Shown here in pieces: positions 1 through 14,722 of a DNA stretch of 64,000 bases; position 1 is the stretch's first letter, and each line of letters begins with the position of its first letter. Source of the DNA: Amblyornis subalaris (taxonomy: Eukaryota > Chordata > Aves > Passeriformes > Ptilonorhynchidae). The stretch lies in NCBI GenBank assembly GCA_018881555.1, contig JACAXG010000130.1, forward strand, positions 2,055,848-2,119,847. The letters run 5' to 3'. A program made the translations under genes and the position numbers. Under the pieces are notes generated by a model that worked only from the letters and a program-made list of their open reading frames with translations, was not told where the DNA came from and did no database searches.

Positions 1-3000
1 CTTAAAACTATCCTCTGACTGATTGAAATGGTTTGCATCTTGCACAGGATTATAGCCAGGATAGAGATTTTTGTCATGGGAGCAAAAGTGCCTTTTAAGT
101 CTAGAAATTCAAGGGTGATGTGTCCTTTTCCCCACTACATGTGAAAGCTCTGCTATGTCATGCTGCTAATGCCCAGGAACAAATTAACAACCAGCCACAG
201 AGCCTCTGATGCGTCAATTTATAATAGCCTGGGACAGGAGGAGAGCAGAGATGTACTTGTGATGTCTAAACAGGCTTCTTCACTTTCTTAATTTTTACAA
301 CATTTATTTTATCAACGCTCTCATTGTACTGCTGTCTTTTGGATTTACACTTGTCAATGGATTTTATTATTTCTAACACTAAGATATCAGGTGAAAATCC
401 TTATAGAAGAGTTTAGTCTGCTGAAATTCAAAACTGTTAAGCTTGCTTGACCTGTATTTCAGAACCAAGTTTTGGTTCCAGACAACAGATGAATAACAAC
501 TGTTCTGCAGTGTCTTTTGTTGCAAGAATCATTTGTACTTAGGGCTTTTAAAAGAAGATTCCTTACAGAATATGGGGAAAAAAACCTCTGGGAAACAGCT
601 AATATTCTGTGTTCCTTCAAAGTATGTATCCATTTTATACAACTTTTAAAAAGATACTGTAAGTTGGGGTTTATCTCCTTTACAATTACATCCCCATAAT
701 TTAGCTGAACCTAGTAATTCCAGACTGGATGATGTTGTGTTTGTGCAGCCAACTCACTTCCTTGTAGAGGCTGGGTGAGAGCCCCGGGGTACAGAACACC
801 CGCTGCTCAGGTCCCTGTCAGTCGGGATTAGGCAGAGGGATCTCTGCTCTGCTGCACTGGAGCTGTTCTGAAGGGTTTGTGTGTAGCTGGGTTTACCACG
901 TGCTTGTGGTATTTGGACCTTTTCAGTCTCTGAAATGACACAATCCAATGGGAAGACAATGCTTGTCACTGAGGATATGCTTTTTTTTGAAATACAGTGC
1001 TTTATTCTTGTTAATGCATTTGCTAATCTCTCACATGGTGCATGGAGTGAGCAGCTCTCTGTTCAGTAGTGTTGGGGACTTAGTTTGCCTTTCAAAGGCC
1101 GTTATTGATGGACAGCCTTGTATGCTCCAAAGTTTAGACCTCTTGCCAGTGTACTTTTTCAATATGAATATGAAGCAGTTTGTGTGATGCGTTAAATTTG
1201 TGAGACTTANGACTGCATAGATGTACAAATGCTAATGGCACCCTTTCAGTTTTAGGTGCACATTAGTTTTTCATCCAGTTTTTCTTGAAGCAAAAGCTGG
1301 TGTTGGATGTGATTAATCTTGTCCAGGATACTGGCAGTGGGCCTGGTGACACTGACTGACATGGTGCTAATCCCTGGCTTTATTTCTGTTCAGCCTTTTT
1401 TGTCTCCAAGTGTGTGTTAGGAGATGCAGCGACTGTGCCTTTCACCTGGCCAACATCAAGATCATTTCTTCATCTAGATGAAAAAGTACATGGCTGTCAA
1501 ACTTCCCACAATATAGGATCTGTGTGGGTTTGCACACCAGCTTCAAAGCGAATGGTGACTTGTGTGTGCAGAGTGACTTGGGTAGGGGACATTCAGCATC
1601 TCCCCAAGTAGGTTATTGTTTATCATGATACAACTACAGCTGTGGTACTCATTTGGGTGGTTAGAGCAGCTGTGGCCTTGACTTGCTCTACACTGGACAG
1701 ATAGGATCAGATCCCTCTTTATCCCAGGTGAACTTAAACCAAGATGTGAAGTCTTGATACAGAGCTAGAAGAAGGAAACAAAGTGGCTTGAACTAATGGT
1801 TTTTACATGCCAACTTGTACCTTTAAATGAGGTGGAACCTGAACATGTGATTTTTTGGGTGTCCAGATGTACCAGGCATTGTTAGAGTGCTACGGGTGGA
1901 TGCTAAATGCAGTAATAGCTTTGGTTACTAGTTGAACTACTGTATGAAAAGACTGATGTATATTTTATTCAAGAGCCCTAACTGAAATGGCCCTGCCACA
2001 GGAGGAAAGCAAGCAAATCACCTTTATTTGACCTTAACATTTTCCAGTTGCAGAGATGCCGGCAGGATGTGAATCAAAACAGTAGTGCCTGTAAATACAT
2101 CTCAGAGAAGCTGGCTACTTTCTGCTAGTTTAACTCCGTGATGGAAGGAGTTTGACTTCCCTTAAGGTAGGTATGAATTTATTTGTACATATAAGAAAAA
2201 ATAAATCAGATATACCAGTATGATAGGAATCCACTCTCTGGATCCTAACAATGCAATTACAACAGTGAGGNAAATAGCCACTGCTATTTTTATTCTCAGA
2301 TTATGTACTCGCTACACTTTTCTTGCTTTTCCGAAATGTTCATTTCACTGGGAAATTTCCTAATTTGTAGTTACAGTGATAAATTTCTTTATGGTCATTT
2401 AAGACCTATTTCGTCTTCTCTCAAATGTTTCCTTATCCTCAGTTTTAAACCCAAGTATTCATAGAAAACATTATCTTCTCAGTTTCTATTTTGAAAGGCT
2501 CCTGCTGATCAAAAAGAAGGATTTGGTTCCTTTATTATCATGACAGCCTTTGAGTTCAGGCAGACCAGCACAACTAGCTGCAAACATGAGAAACAAGTCC
2601 TGTGCCAGGTGCTGACTTAACTTCCATTTCATTCTAATGGGAGCAAGACTTCAGATTCTCTGCTGGAAGTGTGTTTCTGATGTACTCCACAACTGCATGT
2701 GCCATCATTGCGGCCATCTCACAAGAGCAGCCAAGGATCCCATGTTCTCTACAGTCACTTCTAGGTCATGACCTTGCTGTCTGTCACAGAAACTTTCTTT
2801 GGTCACTGTCTGTGACTCAGATAAAGAGCAGTGGCAAGATTAATTCCTTGAGGTCTTCCATAATCACATGCCTGTGTAGTGCCCCATGCCCTTCTTGCCT
2901 AACAAAGCCCCCACAAATTTGGAAGATGTGAAGGCCAGTTGTTTTGCCAGTGTTAAATGTGATCAATCATAAGGGAATTCCTAGCGGAGAAACGTGGATG

Positions 3001-6000
3001 GAGCTTTGTGTTAATACCACTTTTTTGTCTGCTTTCCCTTAAGCAGGCTGAATACATAGTCATGGTCATTTGACAACAGAGACTGTGTTTACCTTATTCT
3101 GACTGAGGTACCTGCTGGGATTTTACCTGGCTGTGTTTTCTCTACGGACAAAAGTTTCTGTGCTGCTTTAACAAACCCTGGTTGGCTTGCTTGTCTCTAG
3201 CTTTCTCATAACTCCATTATTATTTGACTTGGAAAACAACAGCAGACAGGTAGATTTCTCCTCTCGCCTTGGGCTACAAAGGTAACATCAACCTTCTTTT
3301 GCAGTAGGTATGCTTCCCAGATAAGGAATTCTCTACTAGCTTAAATGTACATTGCACGCCTCTGTGTGTCATCCCTTCCACTGCTTTGGATAGATATGGA
3401 TTTGTTTGGGAGCAGGAGCATCAGACAGCTCTGCTCGGCTGAGCTGGTTCTTGTCACCACATTGTTTACTATTTCGTAAGACTGGTTCTTCTCAAATCCA
3501 CCACTAAAGTTACAGTTCTGCCTACTTGAGTTATCTTTCCATTTAGAGTTTGAATCAGTCCGTAATTATGTGCTCCATGGCAGTTTTGGCAACTGAAATT
3601 TTGCTGTTCTTTTAGGCTTGAGTTTGTTGAGTAATCTTTTTTGTTTAATTGCTTTTTTTTGTCACCACATCCATTAAATGAATACCTGTGCCCCCCTACT
3701 GTGCTGATTATTCATTGCCTCCATTGATGTCTAGAGCAGCTGAGTCTTACAGGACCAGGATTCCAGTGGTATCTGTTTCCAATAGGGCTTCCACCCCAAA
3801 GAGTGAGTGGCCACTACTAGCAGCTATCTCTTCTCTGCTGTTGGAGATTGACTAAACAGCATTAATGGTTATGCTGTAACCTCTATCCTTTGTCATGTGA
3901 AGGAACTCCAGTTACAAAACTGAACAGCCTCCAGGGAGATGACTTCTCTTGGTGACATGACTGTTCCTATCCTCTGATTTTTGCTTTGGTCAGTGGGTCT
4001 TACAATTCACCAATGGATTAAGATTGTTACTAATAAATTGCAAATGTTCCAGAAGTCTGTTGTGAAGACAGTGAATTGACAGTTTATTAAAGAAGCCTTT
4101 TTTTTCTGTTGAAAATTAGTAGCTTTGAGCATGCTGTACTTTGCACTGGTGTGAGTTTTTCCATCTTTTCTAAGATCTCATCAGCAAGGTTGGATCATCA
4201 GTTCTTTGGAATTCAGTGTGAAACCTGCAGTTCATATTGCCATTCCAGTAAATAGTTTCACTTTCATGTTTACTCAAGGATAATGGAGTCTAAAGACTTG
4301 TCCTACCCTTGCATGGTGTTTGGTGGTGAAACGTATGGAACAAGTAACCAGTCTTGTGTCAGAGCTTTGTGCCCTGCCAGCTCTACCACCTTTTCCTTTC
4401 TCTAAATGCTTTAATTTCTCATTCCTGTGGAGGACAGGGGTAGTGATGGTAGTGATCTTGGTTTTGAAAGAGTATCTGACTGTGTTCGCCAGGATGAGGG
4501 CTGGCTCCCTGGCACTGCTTCTGGCCTTGGAGACAGGCCTGACCCGGGAGGCACGGGCATGCCACGCAGTGCTATGGTCCTCCCACCGTCCCTGGCACTG
4601 GGACCGCAGCAGCAGCAGCAGTGCTTGGGCAGAACAGTACTCCTGGGAGGAAGCCTGGGTTGTCCTGGGCCAGATTATCAACTTGGCATGGTTCTGCTTA
4701 GCCCTTGTGCTGTGTTTGGGTGGTGGCTGCCCCACCTCGAGTGAGCTGTGCTCGGGTCCCCTTGCACCCAAGGACAGCAGCTCTCCAGGACAGCATGAGC
4801 AGGGTATTCTGTCAGTTCAGTTGCAAGTAAATGCTACCTTTTAAGGTGACCATAAATTACAAGGGAGTTCTGGCTTATTCCTGGGCATATCCTTCCTGTG
4901 GGCTCAAGAAGAGGATGTTGACGGGCAGCAGCAGCATCAGTATTAAAAACCAGATAAAAATGGGACGAGTGTGTGTGTGTATGTTTACCCTCTGTGCTGT
5001 ACGTGAATGTGCTGATCTGAAGTCTGCATTAATAGCCTTGCTGAGGGCTACTTTCAAAACATATAGAAAAAGATTTTGACAGTATTCGTCAGAAGGTGTG
5101 CTGAGGGTTATTTGGAATTAACCAGCAGCATTACTGTAGAGAAACAAGCTACAAAATGTATGTGCCATTGTAAAGAAGCAACTTCTTTAAAAATCTTATT
5201 TGAAGAAATAATTATGTGCAGACTATATATATAAAGCAGGCATTTTAAATCAAGATTTTGTTGTGCTTTAGTTTGACAAAAGAAGTGGGGTGTTACACAC
5301 TTCCCTTAAACACAGTATGTGTAAGGTAGATTTTTGAGCCTACTTTTGCCCCTCCTCGCTGGGCATGTTCACATTTGCTTTGGCATTTGCAGCTTTACTT
5401 CTCAGGTCATATGAGAACTGAAGTAATAGAGAATGTACTATATTAAGTAAAAAAAAAAATAAAAATCTGAACCTTCTGTAGAACTCCTGTGCTATTGCTG
5501 AAAAGCTCCATTTTTAGTGTTTTGGATTTGAAGTCGTCTCTCACAAATAGGCAAAAAAATGCAATTAGGTGGATATGCATTCTGTTACCATCCGTAATTT
5601 ATCCTGCTGTCTGTGGTATTGAGAAGATAACTAGCAGCTGCCTTGGAGCACCTTGCAGAAATGGTTCATTTTAGGTGACATAAATGGTTTGTGTGCCAAG
5701 TATTTTCAGTTTCTGCGATACAGTAATTGGTGCGTTTGTGGATTCCTCCCTTTCCAACAGGCCTGGGTTCAGTGCTTTGTCCTACCGCAGGGTGCTCGGG
5801 CGTTGCTTGGCTTGGGGCCCGTTCCTGCCGGGCTCTGCTGCTTCCTCTACCGCACTTTACAGCGCTCAGAAAGTTCAGTTCAATAGCAGCTATCTGAAAT
5901 TGTATATATTTTTATGAAGCTGAAGTAAGACATTCTAAAAATGGAAAGATATGCCTCTAACTACAATTACTCCATAAGCGTTACATGAAAGAGCAATAAA

Positions 6001-9000
6001 GAGCAATCTCACAAGTGGTGGAAGTGCATTCTTTTCTGCTGGTGTCATCCAGGAGTGTATTTCCTGAGTTGTTGTAATGACATTCTCCTGGACTTGCAGA
6101 GAGCAAGCAGGAGCAGGCTTACTCAGGTTTGAAAGTGGAAATCCCCTAAAACGGTAATTAATTGTTGTATTTTTTTAAGACTTAAAATTGCATAATTTTC
6201 CAACTCCCTCCTGTTACTGAGAGGCTTTCCTTTTGGTCACTGCCTTTTAAACCCTTCGTTCTGAGCTTTGTGTTACAGCACAGTAGAAATATCCGTAGAG
6301 TTTGTATCTCTGCTGTTGGTAGAGTTGCTTATTTAAATATATCAGTATTAATTGTCAGGCATATCTAAATCCTTAGTGTGAACATTTAATTTTTTCTATT
6401 GTCTGTAGCTGTGAAATGATCTAAAAAATCAAGTTTGTTTGAGTTTGGAAAGGTGGAAGAGAACCCCAGTATTCCATTTGTAGGAGACAGCAACACTTAA
6501 ATAATTAATGTCATTTATATTGTCCGATACTGGCAAGAAGATAGCCATAGCTCTTAAATGTTATCCTTGATTATTGTTTTGTCTTTCCTGCAGTGACTTC
6601 AGTATTTTAGCTGTTACCACTTTTCCCAATAGTCTCTGCTTTATATCCAAATGCAGGCAACTTCTGCATAAAATTTGCATTGCTTTGGATGCTTTCTTCT
6701 GACTTTTCAATTGATCCAGCTTGAAATTGGGTGCACGAAACTTCAGTGAAGCAGTCTGGGAAGATTGTGCATTTCCAGTGCAGTGGGAAATGGAAAATAA
6801 GCAGCAGGGATTAGTGAGGTATCTTTTTTTTCTTTTCCCTCTCTTTTTTTTGCCACAGAAAAGTGCTTTGATTAGGGGTGTTCCAGCTTCGTGTTTTCCT
6901 TCGCTGCTTTTGGTGGTGGTTGTCATCTGTACTGGGTTTGTATCTGTCTGGATGCAGGACTTGGTCCTCTGTGTCACCCAAATCACTTTGAGTGTGGGCG
7001 AGGCAGGTGATGTGTGGCAGGTGGTACGAGATTGGGTGTCGCTGGGGTCGATGGACAAACTTTAGCATCCGGTGTGAGTTGGGATCAGCTGCTTTTGGGC
7101 TTGGTGTTTGTTTTAAGCTGGATTCCCCTGTAGTTCCTGGCCTCACCACTCCATGCTATGTGGGTCCCTTGCCTCAGCCATCCCTACAGAATGCTTACGG
7201 GTGCCAGCTCCCACTTCTATCCCAGGGAGCCTGGGCACAGCTGGGACAGAGCCCACTCCCAAGCTGCCTTTCCATGCAAGCCAACAATCAACTGCTGCGT
7301 TGGTTTCAGCTTCCTAACAAGTTGCCCTGCTCGCCTCTCTTTCCCCCAGTACTCTCACCTGGGCTTTCTCAGCTACATCTCACAAAGCCACGTGGCAGTG
7401 TCAAGGCTTTACACAAGATGTGTTTCTCTAGTGCTCTTGTTATAGAACAAAATTAGGTGGATTTGATATAACAAACCCATGCTCTTTCTTAACACTTGAA
7501 GTTCTAGTGCCTGTTACTGGTTTTGGTGTGCTTAATTTTCCCTGCTCAGGAATTAGCATGTGACTAGAATATAGGACAGGGAATTAGAAGGTAGAAATAA
7601 GAATGATGCTGTTGTGACCAGTATTTGAGATTCCTTTGATGTGAGCTTTTAAAATACATTTGAGTCATACTTTCAGTCTTTCAGGAACCGAGGCAGGAAA
7701 GGTATCTAAATTGCATCTCCAACTGGTAAACTTTGATGCAAAATGTTGCCATCTCATGACAAAATTGCATGCCTTTAGCAGATTTTACAGGAAGAAATCT
7801 TTTTCACTGTGAGAAGAAAATCACATCCTAGGATCTTGTAGTGCTGCATAAAGATGCAGTTCTGCTGCACAGCAGGAAGCCTGTGAATGCTGCTCTGAGA
7901 GTTTCTCCTTGTTTTAACTGAGCATTAGCAAAGAAACTGAACCATTTACCTTCATTCAGTATTTGTTTTGCTTCTTGACCATTTCCACAATCTTCATTCC
8001 TTCAATATATAGTTTTCTATCCCTCTGAATTCTGTTGTTGCTGTATGCTGGGTTGCCTACATTTTGCACTGTGGGCATCTATTTTGGAGTGTGGTTACAA
8101 TTACTGACATTATTTAATGTACCGTTGACCTGACTTTTTTCCTCTCTGGCACTTGTGCAAAAGGTCTCCATGCCTAGCCAGATACTTTAACCTGAGTCTG
8201 CCTAATTTTGTAGCTGTGTTTCTGTCACCCACCCCTGCTACAGGAAGGCATATGGGTCACTTAGATGGGAACAATTTGTGTAATTTTGTGTTTATCAGCA
8301 TTGGCTCATTCACCTTTCTTTGTGGTTTTCCTCAAGTTACTCAGTTGTCCTTAATCTCCTCTAATCATGATGTCATTTGTAAATTTTTGTGCTTCACAAC
8401 TCTTCATCTCTTCATAAAGTATTAGTAGAAATACTAAATTCTCTATAGAGTAGAGTTATGTGTAATCCTACTACCAGTACTTTCAGTTATGAAGGGTGAA
8501 CAAAGTCAAATATACCTCAGAAAAAATAATGCCAATGATACGTCTTTGGGAGATTGGAGAACGGATGGAAGTATTTGTAATTGTAGCCTTAAAACCCAGG
8601 TGCCTATTGTCTAATTCATGTAGTTTGCTTCTACATGCAAGTTTTTTCTAGCTTCTGGCTTGGAGAACAGAAGAGGAGAGAGCTTTATTTGCTTAAATGT
8701 AGAAGTTTGCAAGTAGTGTGTTCTTGGCAACAGTTTTGCTGTGCAGTTCTGTTTCAGAACAAAAGGAAGAGTAAAGTGCAATTTAGTAATTGATAAAACT
8801 TCATTTTAGTAAAACCTATTGCTAATCCATAGCTGTATTTATTGGAGAACAGTAGTATTCGTCAATCTATGTTTACGGTATGCAAGAATTTGACATTTCT
8901 GTAGTAGTCATTTGAGCAGAAACATCCATAGGCAGCATTGAAGAACTTGTAAATGTATCCTGAGCAAAAGCGGGTGTTTCAGCACCATCAGTTTCTCAGT

Positions 9001-9039
9001 TTTGCAGGGGCATAGCTGGGTTGTTGTGGCTGCCAAACG

Positions 9040-9240
9040 CGGTTAAGGCGCTGCTGGTTGGTCGCTGGCTCCTGCGCCACGGCTCTCCCTGCAGATGCGG
9101 AGGCTGCGGTGTCAGTGTGCACACAGCTGTCGAAGGGCAATTGCTGCTCAGAGCTGGTTGATTTCTAAAGGCAAGATACGACAGGGGTTGGTAGTGTCCA
9201 GCTCCAGACCATCTCGGGGATACGCGTTACACCACATCTC
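9040..9240. other. CpG-richer patch in intron 1
   Basis: By eye about 13 CpG occur in these 200 bases, while the surrounding kilobases have very few. No splice-flanked reading frame is recognisable. It could be a regulatory element, a small unmethylated region or an insertion not yet depleted of CpG. I cannot choose between these. Confidence 0.35.
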
Positions 9241-11667
9241 TCAAAAGCTGTCATTGGCCAAACAGGGGGAGCTGTGGAAGTCTGGAACTCTCCAGCTGTC
9301 TTTTAAAATGGGGGTTGTAGCTGATAATTTTTATCACTGCGAAAATTTTTTGTATAGTAATTTTTTTTCAGATATGCTATATGACAAAGTTGAGAAGCAT
9401 ACTTTTGTAAATGCATGTAACATATACTTGGGTTGATAATACCAGCTGAGACATCTGCGTGCAGGTAGTGAGCATTATCTCTAGCAATAACGTAGAGTCA
9501 TACTTCTGCAATAATTCTGCTCGGAGAAAATACGAGTAGAAATCGAATAGTAGCTGCAGCCATTGTTGTGCTTGGTAGTGGTTATGTCTGTACTTACAGC
9601 TCTTCTCATTTTAACTGCTGTTTGCTTGTTTGTGGGAGTTTTCAGGTGGGAGATGGAGCAGGTATGGGCTTGGGGCTGGGGCACAGGGCAGCAGTGCTGT
9701 CAGCATGCCTGAGCTGTAGGTGCTCGGCTGTCACAGTTTGCAGGTTACGTTGTTCCGTGATATTCATTCTGTATGACTTCATACCTACATTATTGTGTCT
9801 ATTCCAACACCAAACGGAGAATTTATCCTTCTGTGCATGGTTGGATGAATAATTGATGAATGTTCTTGTCACCNGACAGTATGTTTGGAAAACCGAAAAT
9901 CCTTCTGTGATGCTGCATGTCCCTCCTCCCCCTCAGTCTGTGGTAGAAGAGAGACTGAACTTTATCCCTCGAGATCAATCTGCTGTCTGTTTGCTAGTCT
10001 GCAGAGCTGGCTTTGAGCACAGTGCTCTGATGAAGCTGCATTCGATGGCAGTGGATTTGGATACCTTAGCAGAATGGAGCAACACAGGTGTGGGATGGCC
10101 CAAAGGAAAGATTCAGGTTTGGAGTCTCTTGTTTCTTATAAGTCATGGAGCCTTGTTGACTTAAACTACTGAAAACTCTGTTTATTGCCATTTAGCTTCT
10201 GGTACTTCATACATTTGTGAAGTGTAAACGCTCTCCAGACATCCTTCAGATGACAAAGAGGCTTCTTTTCAGGTGAGCTACAGACAGTGCCTCGGGCCTT
10301 GAAGGACATAGTTATAAATATGGCTTTATTCAAAATGGTTGTCTTGCTGTACCTGTCTGATACCATCTGGTACATGGCTAGTTTGAAAACTGTTAAAAAT
10401 ATTAGTCTCGTGAGCATGTTACAACTGGATATTTGTNGATGTAGTCTTGCCTGCTCACTAGAGCAGAGTTAAAATATGTAGCCATCAGACAAAAAAAAAA
10501 AAGGCTGTCTTTTCCTAGGAATTGTAACAAAAATATGCTTATCCAAAAGCTAGGGTAATACATTTTAAGATTTTAAAAAGGGCATAGCACCAAATGCCTT
10601 TTGAACCTGCATATATTTAAGTAAAAAACAAAAAAAATAGTAGAAAAAATATATCCTGTAAAGAAAAAGGGATGAGGAAGAGGCTAAATTTGGTGGTTAA
10701 ACACATCTCCCACGTTTGTCAGGCAACGGGTCAGGTGTGTGTAAGTTTCCTCTTTCACTATGGGACTCAGTCTGCACACTTGAGCAGGTGTTTTTTATCT
10801 GCCATTACAGAAGTCAGTTTCTTCCATGTTTTCATTAGATTACATATTTATTTTTCTGGTTTCATCCTTAAGTCCTCATGAACAAAACTTGTGCGCTACT
10901 AATGTCCATAAAGAAAACAGATCGCTGAACACAGTGGTTAGCCTGTAGTGTGATGTTTGGTGTATCCTCACTTACTGCATNTGGAAATTTCAAACCCTGT
11001 TTTTAATGTAAACTTTGGAGCCATCTTTCACAGAATCCATTTTTAGTTGCTTGCATCATCTTTGCAAGTGGGTAAGTTGTCATCTGCTGCCTCTCCATCC
11101 AAACACATTCTGCAGGCTGGCAGACAGAACGCAGAGCATGTCTTGGTTCAGTCACTTCGTTGCAGGAAGCTTGGGCGTGTGAATCCCTGCCTGGTTCATA
11201 GGTTAGCAGCACTCTGGCCTTGCAGCAGGATGGAACCAATGGGAACTGCTCCTACCTGTAANTGTACTGACAGCTCTGTGAAGGAACTTGAAAAATCAGA
11301 TGAATGTTTATCATGTGTTCCTGTAAAAACTAGAAATGTAGTATGTCTTGCTTAGGTTTTGACTTTGATGCACACTGTAGAGGATGAGAAGAGCAGAGTC
11401 TTTGACCAAAAGCTGAGATGTGCCTTCTTGTTCTAAGTGTAGATATACAAGAATAACTTCAGTTTATAGTAGATAGCATCCATATCCCCGCAAGTTGATT
11501 TTAGCTTATAGGAGCTTTTTTTCTCTGCATTAATGAGTATTGCTCTAATGTCCTTGGTGATGTACTCTTGTTGCTGGAGTTAACCTTGTAGCTAGATAAA
11601 TGTTAGGATTTTCAGTGATGAGATGTTGCCCAATGTTTTTCTCATGTTGCCCTCATGAAATAAATCC

Positions 11668-11703
11668 AGTCCATCCTGTCCTAGCAGTCCATCCTATCCT
11701 AGC
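11668..11703. repeat. 18-bp tandem duplication
   Basis: Two adjacent copies of AGTCCATCCTGTCCTAGC, the second with one substitution (G to A in CCTATCC). Replication slippage is the simple explanation. Confidence 0.85.
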
Positions 11704-14700
11704 TGACAGAGTTGGTAATTGTATTACCTCTTCAGCATGAAATGTGCTGGTGACTGTTCTTACTGGCTGCAGGTCAGCAGTGGGAGGCTCAGAAACAGGA
11801 AACACAGGTAAGGAGCAAATTTGGAAGAATAGCCAATGTAAGGAAGGCAGGAGGAATACAAAGGGAAGGGATTAGGAAGTTGTGAAAAAGCACCACTTTT
11901 TTTGTCTGGCATCGATCCTGGTAAGGTCTGGCTTTTCCTTGGGCCTGCACTAAAAGAAGTGGTATTGCTCAGTACTGGCAAAGCTGTCCGGATATGTCTA
12001 AGAAAATAACAGGAGGAGCACTGAAAGATGGGGAATAGAGACTAACAACAATGAAAACTTAAAGGATGGTTTATGACACTTGGTTTAGTGACCTCTGATA
12101 TTTCTTCTCTCTTTCTCAGTTGTATGTTCTTCCTTCCTTGTGTCAGTGATCTTGGCTGCAAGATCAGCTGGCTCAGAAAAATACACCCCATCTCATCCTC
12201 AAAAGCATGGCTGCGTCAGATGAACTCACTGAGCTGCTGGCTTTGCAGCTGTTTGACCCAGACACCAAAGGAAGTTTTTGCCACATTCCCTGCCGGTATG
12301 CTGGGAGCAGTGTGGCAGCCAGGACTAGCCTGCTGCTGGAGCCAGCCGGTGGCTCTGCCCGGCTTGGTGCCCAGGGCTGCAGGAGTAGAACGGCTGGGCG
12401 GCTCTGGGGGTCAGTGCTTGTGCGAGCCAGATGAACGGAGCTGGGTGTGCACAGGGGAGGCAGCAGTGTCTTCTGAAGGGCCAGTTAAGGGACTGGTTAG
12501 GCAGGGTTTGCTCTAGCAAATCCCACAATTGCCCAAGGTGATGGTCCCTGCAGAACCCTCACTGGATGGAAAACTTGAGTCTTTATGGTGGCTTGGTTTG
12601 CTCTGTAATTTACCATGTGGTTTCATGAAGCCATTTGAGTGAGTCTTCACAGTAGAGAGGATGGAAAAGTTCCTGTTCTCAAAATTGTTTTGGGATACTT
12701 CAAACTGGAGGCTTCAAATTGAACAGCTTTGTCTTTCCTGCACACTTGATCTGGACTGGCCAGCCTGGAGCTAGGTTGTTGCTGCTTATGGCCTTTACTT
12801 CTAAACGGAGAGTTTGAAAATTTGGAATAGGTGTGAAGAATTTTCTTGGACATATGCTACAAGATGAAGTATTTAACTATTTTCCTGACAAATTATCTAA
12901 GTGATTGAAAGACATTATTTTTATCACAGACTGAAGTGCACAGCAAATTCTCACTGTCCTCCAGGTTTCCAAGCCTTTCACATTATACTCTTGAGCTACA
13001 CTAGAACCATTTACACCACTCACAAATCTGTAGTTCTGCAACATCCACCAAAAGATCATCCCAGAACATTTAAATCTTCAAATTCTTGTGTAGTCTTTGC
13101 TATACCAGAGAATTTAGCCTGTAAACGTCAGTAATTTTAAGATGTAGTGGGGTGTGCTGAAATGCATTGAACAGAGCGGTAAACAAAAATACATTTTCTG
13201 AGTTTTATTGTGGCTACAGAGATCTTAGATCTTCAATGTGCGGGAGCAGTTTGAGAATTAAAAGAGCTGGAATATAGGGAAGCTTGAAGGTGCTTTTCTG
13301 ATGGTGTACGATACACCTGTGTGTATTGCCTGATCCATTAGTGCCCAAGGCTTTCAGAGAGCAGCCCGGGGCAGGACCTGGGATACCGCAGCATGGGACT
13401 GTGGGGGATGAGGATTTGGACAGCCTGGGAAAGATATAGGAGCAGCCTCCTGTTCTGGGTGATGTCTGACTACTCAGCCATGACACCAGAGGCAGGCAAA
13501 ATAACTATGAACCTAATTTTCTGAGGGATGAAATCTGGTTGCTAGTTTTCCAGTAATTAATCAGTTGTCTATAGCCAAACAAGTGAGTAGCACAAATCCA
13601 GGGAGTATCTTCGGGGGATAAATCCCAGTCTTTTGTAAGGCAGAAAGAGGGTTTTTTATTAACTCCTCTCAACTTCTTACTCATACCAGATTTTAAGGCT
13701 CTCACAAAACCTGCTCTTGCTATTTCCCATAAGGTGAAGATGAGAACCTGACTTGTCTTTGTGCATTCCTTTCCTTAAGCAGTGTCCCTAGACTGAGGTG
13801 TGGTGGTGGGGACTGGGCCCTGGAGAGCTTCTTTCCATTAGTTCCTTCCTCTCCTGCGCTTGCAACTAAGCCCACAGGCCTGGCAGGAGGTGGGGGTGGA
13901 TGAGCAGACTTGTTTATTAGCTCAAGTGTGTACCTAAGTGTTTGTAGGATCAGAGCCAACAGTTGTCTGATGTTGAAATCAAGATTAGAAAATCAGTAAC
14001 TTTGCCAAGAAATGTGTTAATTGAAGGAACATCAGTTAAAACAACTGCCTGTGTGAAAGCATGTTGGTCTCTGATTACATCTCTTAACACTGAGATAGAT
14101 GCACATTTAACACTGACACCTTCACTAATAATTAATTTGATTGGTTTTCATGTGTGTGTTGTTATTAGTTACTCAATACTGGGTATATTTTCTGTTCCAA
14201 TGAATTAGCATACCTTCCAGCCAGCTCAGAGGGATGTTTTCTGGACTGATTTGTTACAGAAATGTACTTCAGATAGGTTGAGAAGTTATTTGCAGTGCTG
14301 AGGTGAGAAGAGAGTGAGAGAGAAAACTATGGAAAAGACCAATTAAGCACTGCTGTGCTCATTGTATTTTTGAATTTTTTAGTTGTTTCAGTTTTAAGCA
14401 TTTATTTAGACAACATACTTTGGAAGTGATCACCTACAAGGAATTAGCGCTGCATTTTTGTAGAATACAGTATATTTTTGGTTTTGTGCCACATCACAGA
14501 AGCTTGAAGAGGTCAAGTGCTTTTTTTAAAGTAAGTAACAAAAAAAAAGGTGCTTTGCTTTCTCTTATGTCTTAAAGAAAATTCAGAAGTCTCTTTTTTT
14601 TGATGGAATAAATACTGCAGCAATTTCGGTGTTTTAAGACATCTCATAACTTATCTATTGTAAACTGTAGTTGGACCTTTGGGAAGAACTGGAAATAGAG

Positions 14701-14722
14701 AAACATGACCATGATGGCACAT

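Noticed and set aside
4274..4844. Overlapping open frames of 165-174 codons on both strands
   Set aside because: GC-richer intron with no stops by chance; low-complexity composition, no known domain, no splice or promoter context.
6561..7456. Several open frames above 100 codons on both strands
   Set aside because: They overlap each other in opposite senses, contain polypyrimidine-coded runs and resemble no family.
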